From the NCBI RefSeq assembly GCF_900142065.1, contig NZ_FSRJ01000002.1:682001-746000 (forward strand): 64,000 nt of DNA, read 5' to 3'. The DNA is from Agromyces cerinus subsp. cerinus. GTDB taxonomy: Bacteria > Actinomycetota > Actinomycetes > Actinomycetales > Microbacteriaceae. Below are positions 36,184 through 44,030 of this stretch, piece after piece. The position numbers and the translations under genes were made by a program. Positions within the stretch are counted from its first letter, which is position 1, and each line of letters opens with the position of its first letter. The notes under the pieces were generated by a model. That model was not told the DNA's origin. It was given only the letters and a program-made list of their open reading frames with translations, and searched no databases.

Positions 36184-36591
36184 GTGAGCCAGTCGAAGAA
36201 CTCCCAGACCATGAAGGCGGAGACCGCAGCCAAGAAGCTCGGGATCCTCCTCGAGGCCGCTCCCGAGGAGTTCCGCGAGGGGCTCGTCACGCGCGACGAG
36301 CTCGCGGCGCTCATGGCGGAGCCGCCCGAGTGGCTCGAGGTGCTGCGTCGCGAAGGCCCGCACCCGCGCACCGTCGTGGCCGCGAAGCTCGGCATCTCGA
36401 ACTCCGGTCTCGCACGAGGCGGCGTGACCGACCCGCTCACCTCGGCCGAGATCAAGGCGCTGCTCGAGGCGCCGCCCGCATGGCTCGTCACCGAACGTGC
36501 AACACAGGCCGCCGTGCGCGCCGAGAAGATCCGCGTCGCCGAGCGCGACAAGGAGCGCGAAGCTCGCCGCAGCGGCGGCTCGGGAGTCTGA
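36184..36591 (+). CDS. DUF5997 family protein
   Basis: 135 residues from GTG 36184. Conserved features of the family: [57 protein letters not shown] and the C-terminal WLVTERATQAAVRAEK helix. The [18 protein letters not shown] segment reads like a helix-turn-helix. It is divergent from, and 105 bp from, the HTH-less LysR-domain gene, an arrangement I believe recurs in actinobacteria. Function not established. Confidence 0.85.
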   Translation: MSQSKNSQTMKAETAAKKLGILLEAAPEEFREGLVTRDELAALMAEPPEWLEVLRREGPHPRTVVAAKLGISNSGLARGGVTDPLTSAEIKALLEAPPAWLVTERATQAAVRAEKIRVAERDKEREARRSGGSGV

Positions 36592-36607
36592 TCCGGCCGG
36601 CTGCGCG

Positions 36608-37246
36608 TCAGGCGTAGCGCGCGGCGAGGAACGCCGCGGCATCGGCGAGCTCGAGCTCGGACACCGAGTGGCCGAGGCCCTCGTAGATGCGCTCGTCGAG
36701 CGACGAGTGCGCGGGGAGCCACGCCTGCGTGCGGGCGACGGATGCCGCGGGGATCACCTGGTCGACCGTGCCGCGACCCCAGAAGACGGGCGGCAGGAGC
36801 TGCGACATCCGCTCGTCGCCCGTGCGATCGCCCGGGAGGGCGAATCCGGCGAGACTCACTGCGAACGCGAAGCGCTCCGGCGCGCGGCGCAGCAGCTCGA
36901 TCGCCATCGCGCCGCCCTGCGAGAAGCCGAGGAGGCCCACCGACGACGCGTCGGGCGCGACCCGGTCGAGCCAGTCGATGATCGCCGTGACCGAGGCGTC
37001 CGCGCCATCGATCGACAGCTCGACCCCCTCGTTCATGAGCGGGAACCACGCGTGCCCGTACCCCGTGAACGTCGGGGCGCGGAGCGAGGCGACCGCCGGC
37101 GACAGCGGCAGATAGGGCGCCAGGCCGAACAGGTCGCCCTCGTTCGAGTTGTAGCCGTGCAGCAGCACGAGGAGCGGACGACCCTCACGGTCGGCCGCTG
37201 AGGCGGACCACAGCACGGCCTCATCGTCGATCTGCACGTCGGTCAT
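36608..37246 (-). CDS. Alpha/beta hydrolase, phospholipase/carboxylesterase type
   Basis: 212 residues from ATG 37246. Start of fold LLVLLHGYNSNEGDLFGLAPYL, nucleophile elbow GFSQGGAM, Asp in GTVDQVIP, and His in GLGHSVSELE. It matches the Abhydrolase_2 family of small cytosolic esterases. Complete triad; substrate unknown. Confidence 0.9.
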   Translation of the reverse strand: MTDVQIDDEAVLWSASAADREGRPLLVLLHGYNSNEGDLFGLAPYLPLSPAVASLRAPTFTGYGHAWFPLMNEGVELSIDGADASVTAIIDWLDRVAPDASSVGLLGFSQGGAMAIELLRRAPERFAFAVSLAGFALPGDRTGDERMSQLLPPVFWGRGTVDQVIPAASVARTQAWLPAHSSLDERIYEGLGHSVSELELADAAAFLAARYA

Positions 37247-37282
37247 GGGGTCAACGCTAGCGCGGTGGGGCAGAATCGAGGC

Positions 37283-37864
37283 ATGAGCGTACGCACCCCC
37301 GACCCGGACTGGAACCCCGACGACGAACCCGTCGTCAGGCCTCCGGCGAATCCGGGGTGGCTGACCGACCTCGAACTCGCCGAGGTGCGGGGGAGGCTGC
37401 CGCTGCTCTACGTCGAAGCGGTGCCGGTGCGGGTCGACGGGCTCGGCCAGGTGACCGAGGTCGGCGTGCTGCTGCGTGCGAACGCCGTCGGCGAGATGAC
37501 CCGCACGCTCGTGTCGGGCCGCGTCATGTACGGCGAGACGATCCGCGACGCGCTCTTCCGCCACCTCGAGAAGGACCTCGGGCCGATGGCGTTCCCGCTG
37601 CTGCCGGCGAGCTCGGTGCCGTTCAGCGTCGCCGAGTACTTCCCGATGCCGGGCATCACGCCGTTCACCGACGAGCGCCAGCACGCGGTGTCGCTCGCGT
37701 TCGTGGTGCCCGTGACCGGCACCTGCGAGCCGCGCCAGGACGCGCTCGAGGTCACGTGGATGACCCCGGCGGAGGCCGTCAGCCCGAGCGTCGCCGCCGA
37801 GATGGAGGGCGGGCGGGGCGCGCTCGTCAAGCAGGCGCTCGCCTCGGTGGGCGCGCTGCGCTGA
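37283..37864 (+). CDS. NUDIX-like DUF4916 protein
   Basis: 193 residues from ATG 37283. It contains GVLLRANAVGEMTRTLVSGRVMYGETIRDALFRHLEKDLGP, a NUDIX-like helix region in which the canonical GxxxxxExxxxxxxREUxEE box is altered (no RE-x-x-E-E). It then reads FPMPGITPFTDERQHAVSLAFVVPV. It belongs to the actinobacterial DUF4916 branch, whose hydrolase activity is uncertain. Divergent from the esterase gene. Confidence 0.78.
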   Translation: MSVRTPDPDWNPDDEPVVRPPANPGWLTDLELAEVRGRLPLLYVEAVPVRVDGLGQVTEVGVLLRANAVGEMTRTLVSGRVMYGETIRDALFRHLEKDLGPMAFPLLPASSVPFSVAEYFPMPGITPFTDERQHAVSLAFVVPVTGTCEPRQDALEVTWMTPAEAVSPSVAAEMEGGRGALVKQALASVGALR

Positions 37865-37871
37865 GGCCCGC

Positions 37872-38375
37872 CTAGCGGACCAGGCGCACCTCGTGGATCT
37901 CCTCGCCGAGGAACGGCACGTCTTGCGCGGCGCCGTCGGGCGTGAAGCCGTTGCGCGCGTAGAACCGGTGGGCGCGCGGGTTGTCTTCGGCCACCCAGAG
38001 GTAGCCCGGGCGGTCGCCGCACGCGGCGTCGAAGAGCTTCTGGCCGATGCCCGTGCCGTGGTAGGCGTCGAGCAGGTAGATGAAGTAGAGCTCGCGCTCG
38101 CGCGGGGGGTTCTCGTCGCGGGCGGGGCCCGAGCCGACGAAGCCGACGATCTCGCCGTCGACGAGGGCGGCGAACTGGTTGTACTCCTCACCGCGAGCGG
38201 CCATGTGGGTCCACAGCTCGGCCATGCGGCGGGGGGAGAGGTGCTCGAACGCAGCGGCGCTGATCAGGTGGTCGTAGGTCTCGTGCCAGCAGGTCGCGTG
38301 AACGCGGCCCAGGGCCTCCACATCGGAGTCACGGATGGGACGGACGACGACTTCGGCAACGACTTCGGTGCTCAT
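37872..38375 (-). CDS. GNAT family acetyltransferase
   Basis: 167 residues from ATG 38375. Begins VVVRPIRDSDVEALGRVHATCWHETY; core FIYLLDAYHGTGIGQKLFDAA (acetyl-CoA loop) and NPRAHRFYARNGFTPDG. Substrate unknown. Confidence 0.9.
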   Translation of the reverse strand: MSTEVVAEVVVRPIRDSDVEALGRVHATCWHETYDHLISAAAFEHLSPRRMAELWTHMAARGEEYNQFAALVDGEIVGFVGSGPARDENPPRERELYFIYLLDAYHGTGIGQKLFDAACGDRPGYLWVAEDNPRAHRFYARNGFTPDGAAQDVPFLGEEIHEVRLVR

Positions 38376-38445
38376 GCCCCGAGACTAAGCCAGCATGGGC
38401 GTCGCGCGAAATCGAGCGACGGATGCCCGGTGCTAGCGTTGGTGC

Positions 38446-38886
38446 ATGACTCCGCAGGAGCTCGAGAACTTCGTTCATCTGCGCCGCGCCCGCGACCTGA
38501 TCGATCGCGAGTACGCGAAGCCGCTCGACGTGCCGACCATGGCGGCACGTGCGCTCATGTCCCCGGCGCACTTCTCGCGCCGCTTCCGGGCCGCCTACGG
38601 CGAGACGCCCTACAGCTATCTCATGACCCGGCGCATCGAACGCGCCATGGCCCTGCTGCGAGGCGGTGCCAGCGTCACCGACGCCTGCATGGCCGTCGGC
38701 TGCACCTCGCTCGGCTCGTTCAGCTCGCGATTCACCGAGATCGTCGGAGAGACCCCCACGTCGTACCGCAGTCGTGACCACGCGGCAGTCGACGCCATGC
38801 CCCCGTGCGTCGCGAAGACCTGCACCCGTCCGGTGCGGGGTGCTCCGAGCAGGAACGGAGAAGCGAGCGGTGACGCCGCGGCGTAA
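38446..38886 (+). CDS. AraC-family transcriptional regulator (DNA-binding domain only)
   Basis: 146 residues. Two HTH motifs of the AraC domain at about 15-110: VPTMAARALMSPAHFSRRFR and VTDACMAVGCTSLGSFSSRFTEIVGETP. A short Arg/Ala tail follows and no effector domain. It is followed 11 bp later by a VOC-family gene, its likely target or partner. Confidence 0.92.
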   Translation: MTPQELENFVHLRRARDLIDREYAKPLDVPTMAARALMSPAHFSRRFRAAYGETPYSYLMTRRIERAMALLRGGASVTDACMAVGCTSLGSFSSRFTEIVGETPTSYRSRDHAAVDAMPPCVAKTCTRPVRGAPSRNGEASGDAAA

Positions 38887-38896
38887 CGTCGCTGCC

Positions 38897-39307
38897 ATGA
38901 CCATCGCACTCCAGTACACCAACGTCACCGTCAACGATGTCGACGAAGCCCTCGCCTTCTACCGCGACGGCCTCGGCCTCGAGGTGCAGAACGACGTGGC
39001 ATCCGGCGATCACCGCTGGGTCACGCTCGGCAGCGCCGCGCAGCCCGGCCTCGGCATCGTGATCTCCGACCCGCACGCCGGCCGCTCGCAGGCCGACGGC
39101 GACGCGATGCAGGAGCTCCTCGCGAAGGGCGTGCTGCCGATGCTCGTGTTCCGGTCCGACGACGTCGACGCGCTCTTCGAGAAGGTGAGCGCCTCGGGCG
39201 CCGAAGTGCTGCAGGAGCCGATCGACCAGGCCTGGGGCCCGCGCGACTGCGCCTTCCGCGACCCCTCGGGCAACACGGTGCGCATCTCGCAGATGCTCGC
39301 CGCCTGA
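38897..39307 (+). CDS. VOC (glyoxalase/bleomycin-resistance fold) protein
   Basis: 136 residues from ATG 38897. YTNVTVNDVDEALAFYRDGLGLEV at the start, DDVDALFEKVSASGAEVLQEP, and GPRDCAFRDPSGNTVRI (metal-binding Glu region replaced by NTVRI) at the end. Small dioxygenase/glyoxalase-like enzyme or binding protein. Probably co-transcribed with the AraC gene. Confidence 0.9.
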   Translation: MTIALQYTNVTVNDVDEALAFYRDGLGLEVQNDVASGDHRWVTLGSAAQPGLGIVISDPHAGRSQADGDAMQELLAKGVLPMLVFRSDDVDALFEKVSASGAEVLQEPIDQAWGPRDCAFRDPSGNTVRISQMLAA

Positions 39308-39329
39308 CGGGTCGGAGCGGCAGCCCGGC

Positions 39330-39356
39330 GGAACCCGACGGGACCATCCGGACATA
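39330..39356 (+). promoter_or_regulatory. ECF-type promoter of the sigma gene
   Basis: -35 GGAACC (39330-39335), 15-nt spacer, -10 GACATA (39351-39356). The same arrangement occurs at 41234-41260 (+) and 41210-41184 (-). From CCGGACATACC onward the match to the 41255 copy continues through CTGTGAGCGA. It is about 100 bp upstream of the sigma gene, implying autoregulation. Confidence 0.8.
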
Positions 39357-39458
39357 CCACTGTGAGCGAGGTGGTCCTGCGGAACCCGCCTCAGACGGGG
39401 AGCACCGAATGGAGTACGGCGACGCACGCGCGCGACGCCCGGTTAGGCTGGCTCGACC

Positions 39459-40085
39459 ATGGTTGACGACGCCCGATCCGACGCGGCGCTCTGGCTCGAG
39501 GCCACCTCGGGTACGGAGGCGTCGTTCGGCGTCGTCTACGACCGGTACCGCGCGCGCATCTTCCGCAAGGCGTATTCCCGGGTGCTCGACCGCACCGACG
39601 CCGAAGACGTCGTGGCCGTCGTCTTCCTCGAGGCGTGGCGCCGCCGCCGCGACGTGCGGTTCGTCGACGGTTCGCTCCTGCCCTGGCTTCTCGTCGTGAC
39701 CACGAACGTGTCGCTCAACAGCGAGCGCTCGGGGCGGCGCTACCGACGTCTGCTCGCGAAGCTGCCGGCCGCCGAGCACACGGTCGACCCGAGCCAAGAG
39801 GTCGGCGACCGTCTCGACAGCGAGCGGATGTCGCACCAGATCACGGCCGCACTGCAGCGACTCAGCGCGAGCGACCGCCGCATCGTCGACCTCTGTCTCG
39901 TCGACCAGCTGCCGATGGCCGCCGTGGCGAGTGTGCTCGACCTCCCGGTCGGCACCGTGAAGTCCCGACTCGCGAGGGCGCGCGCGAAACTCCAGGCGGA
40001 ACTCGGATCACTCCGCGACCCCGGTGAGACGTCCACGCCCTCGACGACGGCGGCGGCGAGCGACGACGCGGAGGTGACGCGATGA
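39459..40085 (+). CDS. ECF RNA polymerase sigma factor
   Basis: 208 residues from ATG 39459. Region 2: FGVVYDRYRARIFRKAYSRVLDRTDAEDVVAVVFLEAWRRR. Region 4: LSASDRRIVDLCLVDQLPMAAVASVLDLPVGTVKSRLARARAKL. A Ser/Thr/Asp-rich tail follows. Its gene overlaps the next (ATGA, 40082). Three matching promoters within 2 kb suggest it directs its own synthesis and that of two envelope products. Confidence 0.93.
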   Translation: MVDDARSDAALWLEATSGTEASFGVVYDRYRARIFRKAYSRVLDRTDAEDVVAVVFLEAWRRRRDVRFVDGSLLPWLLVVTTNVSLNSERSGRRYRRLLAKLPAAEHTVDPSQEVGDRLDSERMSHQITAALQRLSASDRRIVDLCLVDQLPMAAVASVLDLPVGTVKSRLARARAKLQAELGSLRDPGETSTPSTTAAASDDAEVTR

Positions 40086-40585
40086 CCCAGCCCGAGATGC
40101 GTCCCGAGCGGGATGCCGCGATCCGCGCGATGCTCATGGAGCACGCGCGCACCGAGCCGGTCGCGCAGGCGAAGCGCCGCCGACGCCGAGTGCTCGGATG
40201 GAGCGGCATCGGCGTGCTCGCGATCGGCGTCGCGGCGACCGCCGGCGCGGTGCTGCTGCAGCCGACGGAGGTGTCGAACACCGAGCTGGTGCTCTGCATG
40301 ACGCAGGACGAGCGGGGCGCCGACGGCGGGTACCCCGGTTCGTCGGCCACGATCGCCTCGCCGAGCGGCGCCGGTCGCGTCGCCGACGCGGTCGGGCTCT
40401 GCAGGCTCATGTGGGAGCAGGGCGTGTTCGACGACACGTTCGACCCGACGGCGGCGAGCAACCCGCCGGGCCGTGTACCCGACGAGCTGCAGGCCTGCGT
40501 CCTGGCGGACGGGACCGCCGCGGTCGTGCCGTCGTCGAATGCGTCGATCTGCGCGGCGCTCGGACTCGCGCCGCTCGACGACTAG
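40082..40585 (+). CDS. Membrane protein coupled to ECF sigma (putative anti-sigma)
   Basis: 167 residues, ATG overlapping the sigma stop. A cytoplasmic ~33 residues (MTQPEMRPERDAAIRAMLMEHARTE) are followed by a basic stop-transfer RRRRR, one TM helix (VLGWSGIGVLAIGVAATAGAVLL) and an extracytoplasmic Cys-containing domain. Position and topology fit an anti-sigma or signal-transducing partner. No ZAS zinc motif is seen, so this is inferred from context. Confidence 0.72.
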   Translation: MTQPEMRPERDAAIRAMLMEHARTEPVAQAKRRRRRVLGWSGIGVLAIGVAATAGAVLLQPTEVSNTELVLCMTQDERGADGGYPGSSATIASPSGAGRVADAVGLCRLMWEQGVFDDTFDPTAASNPPGRVPDELQACVLADGTAAVVPSSNASICAALGLAPLDD

Positions 40586-41139
40586 CCGAAGGTGCCGGTC
40601 GGGCGGAACACGATCGACTTCACCTGATCGTTGAGACCGCCGATTCCGCCGCACCACGGCGTGCAGTTCAGGCGCGATCCTCCGTACCCGGTCGCGCCGT
40701 AGAGGGTCACCCAGCACCCGTGGGCGCCGCCCGCCGAACTGACGTTGTTGCTCCAGCCCGAGGGCATGCTCGAGAAGCCGAACACGACGCCGTAGCATCC
40801 GCTCGATCCCCAGAACGTGAGGCTGGATCCGCCGCCGTTGCTGTTGGAGTAGACCGTTCCGAGCGAGGTCGAGGCGGCGGCGAGGGCGCGCCCGGATGCA
40901 TCGGCGGTGCCGATCGCGTCGAGGTACCGCTCGACGCCCTCCGGCTCTGGGAAGCAGACGGGGGCCGACGGCGCGGCTCGCTCGCCCACGGCCCGCACCT
41001 CCACGGCGCAGTGCTCGGCGGCGGCGGCCTTCGAGCCGGTGCCGATCGTCTCGGCCGCGGCTGCGGGCGAGACCGCACCGAAACCGGCGAATACGAGTGC
41101 GGCCGCGAGTGCGGCGCTGATCATGTTGATGCGAGGCAT
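40582..41139 (-). CDS. Secreted beta/gamma-crystallin-like protein
   Basis: 185 residues from ATG 41139 with GAGGAG upstream. Signal peptide (ISAALAAALVFAGFGAVSPAAAA) and a unique N-terminal part. The C-terminal domain (about 95-180) has a crystallin-like pattern: GTVYSNSNGGGSSLTFWG, FGFSSMPSGWSNNVSSA, WVTLYGATGYGG and LNDQVKSIVF. Several Cys suggest disulfides. Similar folds occur in Streptomyces secreted inhibitors and calcium-binding crystallins. It has its own ECF-type promoter (41210-41184). Its stop overlaps the convergent gene by 4 bp. Confidence 0.82.
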   Translation of the reverse strand: MPRINMISAALAAALVFAGFGAVSPAAAAETIGTGSKAAAAEHCAVEVRAVGERAAPSAPVCFPEPEGVERYLDAIGTADASGRALAAASTSLGTVYSNSNGGGSSLTFWGSSGCYGVVFGFSSMPSGWSNNVSSAGGAHGCWVTLYGATGYGGSRLNCTPWCGGIGGLNDQVKSIVFRPTGTFG

Positions 41140-41183
41140 CGGGTCTCCTCTTCAGTCCCGCCCGGGCGGCGGTCGTGCACGGA

Positions 41184-41210
41184 TATGTCCGACACGGCCC
41201 GGCGAGTTCC
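41184..41210 (-). promoter_or_regulatory. ECF-type promoter of the crystallin-like gene
   Basis: Read on the minus strand: GGAACT (41210-41205), 15-nt spacer, GACATA (41189-41184), within TCGGACATATCCGTG. It has the same spacing as the two plus-strand copies. Transcription would begin about 38 nt before the start codon at 41139. Confidence 0.78.
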
Positions 41211-41233
41211 CTCGAATCCCTTTCGGATCCGAT

Positions 41234-41260
41234 GGAACCGAACCGTGCGAGCCGGACATA
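41234..41260 (+). promoter_or_regulatory. ECF-type promoter of the 38-aa membrane peptide
   Basis: GGAACC (41234-41239), 15-nt spacer, GACATA (41255-41260), followed by CCCCTGTGAGCGATGG. It is nearly identical to the sigma gene's own promoter over 22 bp at the -10 side. It is divergent from, and 24 bp away from, the minus-strand copy. Predicted leader to ATG 41286 is only about 20 nt. Confidence 0.8.
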
Positions 41261-41285
41261 CCCCTGTGAGCGATGGAGGCTGCGG

Positions 41286-41402
41286 ATGCGACGGATGACG
41301 ATGCTGACGACCACGATGATCGCTGCGGCAATGGCTGCGGCGGTCGTCATCGCGCTCGTGGTCGGCGGCGACATCGGGAGGGTGATGTTGTCGGGCAGCT
41401 GA
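41286..41402 (+). CDS. 38-aa membrane peptide in the ECF regulon
   Basis: ATG 41286 preceded by GGAGG with a 6-nt gap and by an ECF-type promoter 26 bp upstream. Product of 38 residues: MRRMTMLTTTM, then a hydrophobic helix (IAAAMAAAVVIALVV) and the short polar end GGDIGRVMLSGS. The combination of promoter, strong ribosome site and single TM helix supports a real small protein. No homologue is known to me. Confidence 0.72.
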   Translation: MRRMTMLTTTMIAAAMAAAVVIALVVGGDIGRVMLSGS

Positions 41403-41479
41403 CCTTCGCGCCGCCATGTCGCCGGTGCCGGCCCGTCGGGGGACTCTGGCCGGCATCGCCGGGATGGCGGCGCGAACAC

Positions 41480-41515
41480 GAACGGCCCCGACGAGGGAAC
41501 TCGTCGGGGCCGTTC
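41480..41515. terminator. 16-bp perfect hairpin between peptide gene and DEAD helicase
   Basis: GAACGGCCCCGACGAG (41480-41495) and CTCGTCGGGGCCGTTC (41500-41515) pair perfectly around a GGAA tetraloop. It lies 12 bp beyond the helicase stop (41527) on the minus strand and can serve either direction. Confidence 0.8.
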
Positions 41516-41526
41516 AGCGTCTGGGG

Positions 41527-43092
41527 CTAGCCCTGGGCGCGGCGGTTGCCGCGCGAGTTGCCCGAGGGCGAGACGAGGCTGCCGACGCGCAGGGGAGCCT
41601 TGCCGCCCGAGGAGCGGTTGGAGGTCGAGCGCTGCGCGCCCGTCGTCTGCGCGCCGCGGCCCTGGCCACCGCCCTGCTTGGGCGCGTTGGCACGTGCCTC
41701 GGCGGGGCGACCCGAGCGGTCGCGACGGGGTGCGCCGGCGACATCCGACTGGCCGGCGTTGCCGCCACGGCCGCGGCCGCGGCCCTGACCGGCACCCGTG
41801 CGCGCCTCGCCGCCGCGCTCGTCGCGAGCGGCGCGCTTGCGCTGCGCGTTGGCGCCCTGCGAACGGCCGCCGCCGCCCTGCTGCTGGGTCTCGGCGCGCG
41901 GAGCCGGCTTCACGTACGGTGCGACGTCGCCGACGAGGGCGGTCACCGACGGCGAGGTCGCGGTGACCTGCTGCGGGGTGACGGTGATCGCGGCCTTGCG
42001 GAGCAGGGTCTTCAGGTCCTGCTTCTGCGCGGGCAGGCTGATGGTGACGACGTCGCCCTCGCTGCCGGCGCGGGCCGTGCGGCCCGAGCGGTGCAGGTAC
42101 GCCTTGTGCTCCATGGGCGGGTCGACGTGGATCACGAGCTCGATGGCGTCGACGTGCACGCCGCGGGCCGCGACATCCGTGGCGACCATGACGTTGGCCG
42201 AGCCGTCGGAGAACGCGGCCAGGTTGCGGTCGCGCTGCGGCTGCGAGAGGTTGCCGTGCAGATCGACGGCGGGGATGCCCTGCTCGGTGAGCTTCTTCGC
42301 GAGCTTCTTGGCGTGGTGCTTCGTGCGCATGAAGAGGATGCGGCGGCCGGTGCCCGACGCGAGGGCCTTCACGAGGTCGTTCTTCGCGTCGACGTCGGCG
42401 ACCTCGAAGACGTGGTGGGTCATCGCGGCGACGTGCGAGGTGGCCTCGTCGACCGAGTGCAGCACCTCGTTGTGGAGGAAGCGCTTGACGAGCTTGTCCA
42501 CGCCGTTATCGAGCGTCGCCGAGAACAGCAGGCGCTGGCCGTCGGAGGGGGTCTTGTCCATGATGCGCGTGACGACGGGGAGGAACCCCAGGTCGGCCAT
42601 GTGGTCGGCCTCGTCGAGCACGGTGATCTCGATCGCGTCGAGGGTGACGAAGCCCTGCTTCATGAGGTCTTCGAGGCGGCCCGGGCAGGCGACCACGATG
42701 TCGACGCCGGCGCGCAGCGCCTCGACCTGGCGCTTCTGGTTGATGCCGCCGAAGATCGTCGTGGTCTTCAGGTCGTAGGCGGCGGCGAGCGGCGCGAGCA
42801 CCGCGTCGATCTGCGTGGCGAGCTCGCGGGTCGGGGCGAGCACGAGGGCGAGGGGGCGGCCCGGGCGGCGACGGCCGCCGGCGAGCGAGGTGCCGAGGCG
42901 CGCCACCATGGGCAGCGCGAAGGCGATGGTCTTGCCCGAGCCGGTCTTGCCGCGGCCGAGCACGTCGCGTCCGGCGAGCGTGTCGGGCAGCGTGTCGACC
43001 TGGATCGGGAACGCGGTGGTCTTGCCGTCGGCCGCGAGTACGGAGACGAGGGGGGCGGGCACGCCGAGCGTGCTGAAGGTGATGTCGGTCAC
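41527..43092 (-). CDS. DEAD-box RNA helicase (RhlE-like)
   Basis: 521 residues from ATG 43092. Q-motif region, motif I GKTGSGKT, Ia PTRELA, II DEADHM (DEAD), III SAT, VI HRSGRTARAG. After about residue 390 comes a basic, Gly/Arg/Gln-rich low-complexity tail (QQQGGGGRSQG; GRGRGRGGNAGQ) as in RNA-binding helicases. It has roles in RNA remodelling or cold adaptation. The ~300-bp upstream region may be a leader. Confidence 0.95.
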   Translation of the reverse strand: MTDITFSTLGVPAPLVSVLAADGKTTAFPIQVDTLPDTLAGRDVLGRGKTGSGKTIAFALPMVARLGTSLAGGRRRPGRPLALVLAPTRELATQIDAVLAPLAAAYDLKTTTIFGGINQKRQVEALRAGVDIVVACPGRLEDLMKQGFVTLDAIEITVLDEADHMADLGFLPVVTRIMDKTPSDGQRLLFSATLDNGVDKLVKRFLHNEVLHSVDEATSHVAAMTHHVFEVADVDAKNDLVKALASGTGRRILFMRTKHHAKKLAKKLTEQGIPAVDLHGNLSQPQRDRNLAAFSDGSANVMVATDVAARGVHVDAIELVIHVDPPMEHKAYLHRSGRTARAGSEGDVVTISLPAQKQDLKTLLRKAAITVTPQQVTATSPSVTALVGDVAPYVKPAPRAETQQQGGGGRSQGANAQRKRAARDERGGEARTGAGQGRGRGRGGNAGQSDVAGAPRRDRSGRPAEARANAPKQGGGQGRGAQTTGAQRSTSNRSSGGKAPLRVGSLVSPSGNSRGNRRAQG

Positions 43093-43400
43093 TGGTGCCT
43101 TTCAGGGCAGAGCACACCGCAGGATCGAGTTTTCCGTGAAACGGAAGGGTGAGACCCGGCGGTGGGTATTGGCGAAGGCGCCGGTCGGCGCATCCGTTCG
43201 CCGTATGAGAGTCACGGACCCCTGCGCGATTTCAGTATCTACAGCGCACAGTGTCCGGAAAGCGTTTCTACGACGCAGGCGGCGCGATCATCGCGCACAC
43301 CGAGAGACAGTCTAGCGGATGACCCGCTGTGCATGCCCTGAGCGGCCGGAACCGCCCTCGTGGCGGGCCCGGGAGACGCCGCGGTCTCGAGATGCTCGGG
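43093..43400. other. 308-bp intergenic region upstream of the helicase
   Basis: No ORF is supported. On the minus strand it should contain the helicase promoter and leader. A small inverted repeat TTCCGT (43132-43137) / ACGGAA (43141-43146) lies 40 bp before the start codon. I see no tRNA, riboswitch or known motif. Confidence 0.4.
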
Positions 43401-44030
43401 TCAGCGCGGCATCCGCTCGCCGACCGGCACCTCGTGCCGCAGCGTGTTGCCCGGCTGCGCCAGCGGGCACGACCACGAGGGGTCGTAGGCGCACGAGGGG
43501 TTGTAGGCGAAGTTGAAGTCGATGACGAGCGAGTCGGGGTCGGCACCCGGCCCGAGATCGGCGCCCTTCACGGTGTCGATCAGGTAGCGCCCGCCGCCGT
43601 AGGTGCCGCCGGGGGTGCCGGCGAGCGAGTCCTTGACGGGCACGAAGAGTCCGCCGCCGTAGCCCGTGAGGCGCCACACGTCGAGCGTGCCGAGGTACGG
43701 CACGCGCACCTCTCCGACGAGCGAGAACGGGATCGCGCCGTCGCTCGCACTGTCGACGACGAGCCGCATCGGCTCGGACGCCCGGCGCACCTCGAGTTCG
43801 AACCGCCAGTCGGGGTCGTACCGAGCGACCGTGAGTCCCGTGAAGCTGGCGCGGTCGTCGGGAAGCAACGGCGATTGCGGATGCCCAGCGAAGAGCTCAT
43901 CGCGGGCGGACTTCCACAGCTCGTGCCCGGCGGCGGGGGAGTGCACGCTGAGCTGGCGCACGCCCGAGTAGAGGCCGAAGACGCGCCGGCGCCAATCGGC
44001 GAGCTGGAGGGCGGCGATCGAGTCGGTCAT
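43401..44030 (-). CDS. DUF1684 family protein
   Basis: 209 residues from ATG 44030. Family features: LQLADWRRRVFGLYSGVR, ELWKSARDELFAGHPQSPL, GYGGGLFVPVKDSLAGTPGGTYGGGRYLIDT, and DFNFAYNPSCAYDPSWSCPLA-type sequence near the end. The latter is the hallmark of DUF1684 (a possible metal/substrate site). Function unknown. Coupled (ATGA) to the SRPBCC-like gene. Confidence 0.9.
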   Translation of the reverse strand: MTDSIAALQLADWRRRVFGLYSGVRQLSVHSPAAGHELWKSARDELFAGHPQSPLLPDDRASFTGLTVARYDPDWRFELEVRRASEPMRLVVDSASDGAIPFSLVGEVRVPYLGTLDVWRLTGYGGGLFVPVKDSLAGTPGGTYGGGRYLIDTVKGADLGPGADPDSLVIDFNFAYNPSCAYDPSWSCPLAQPGNTLRHEVPVGERMPR

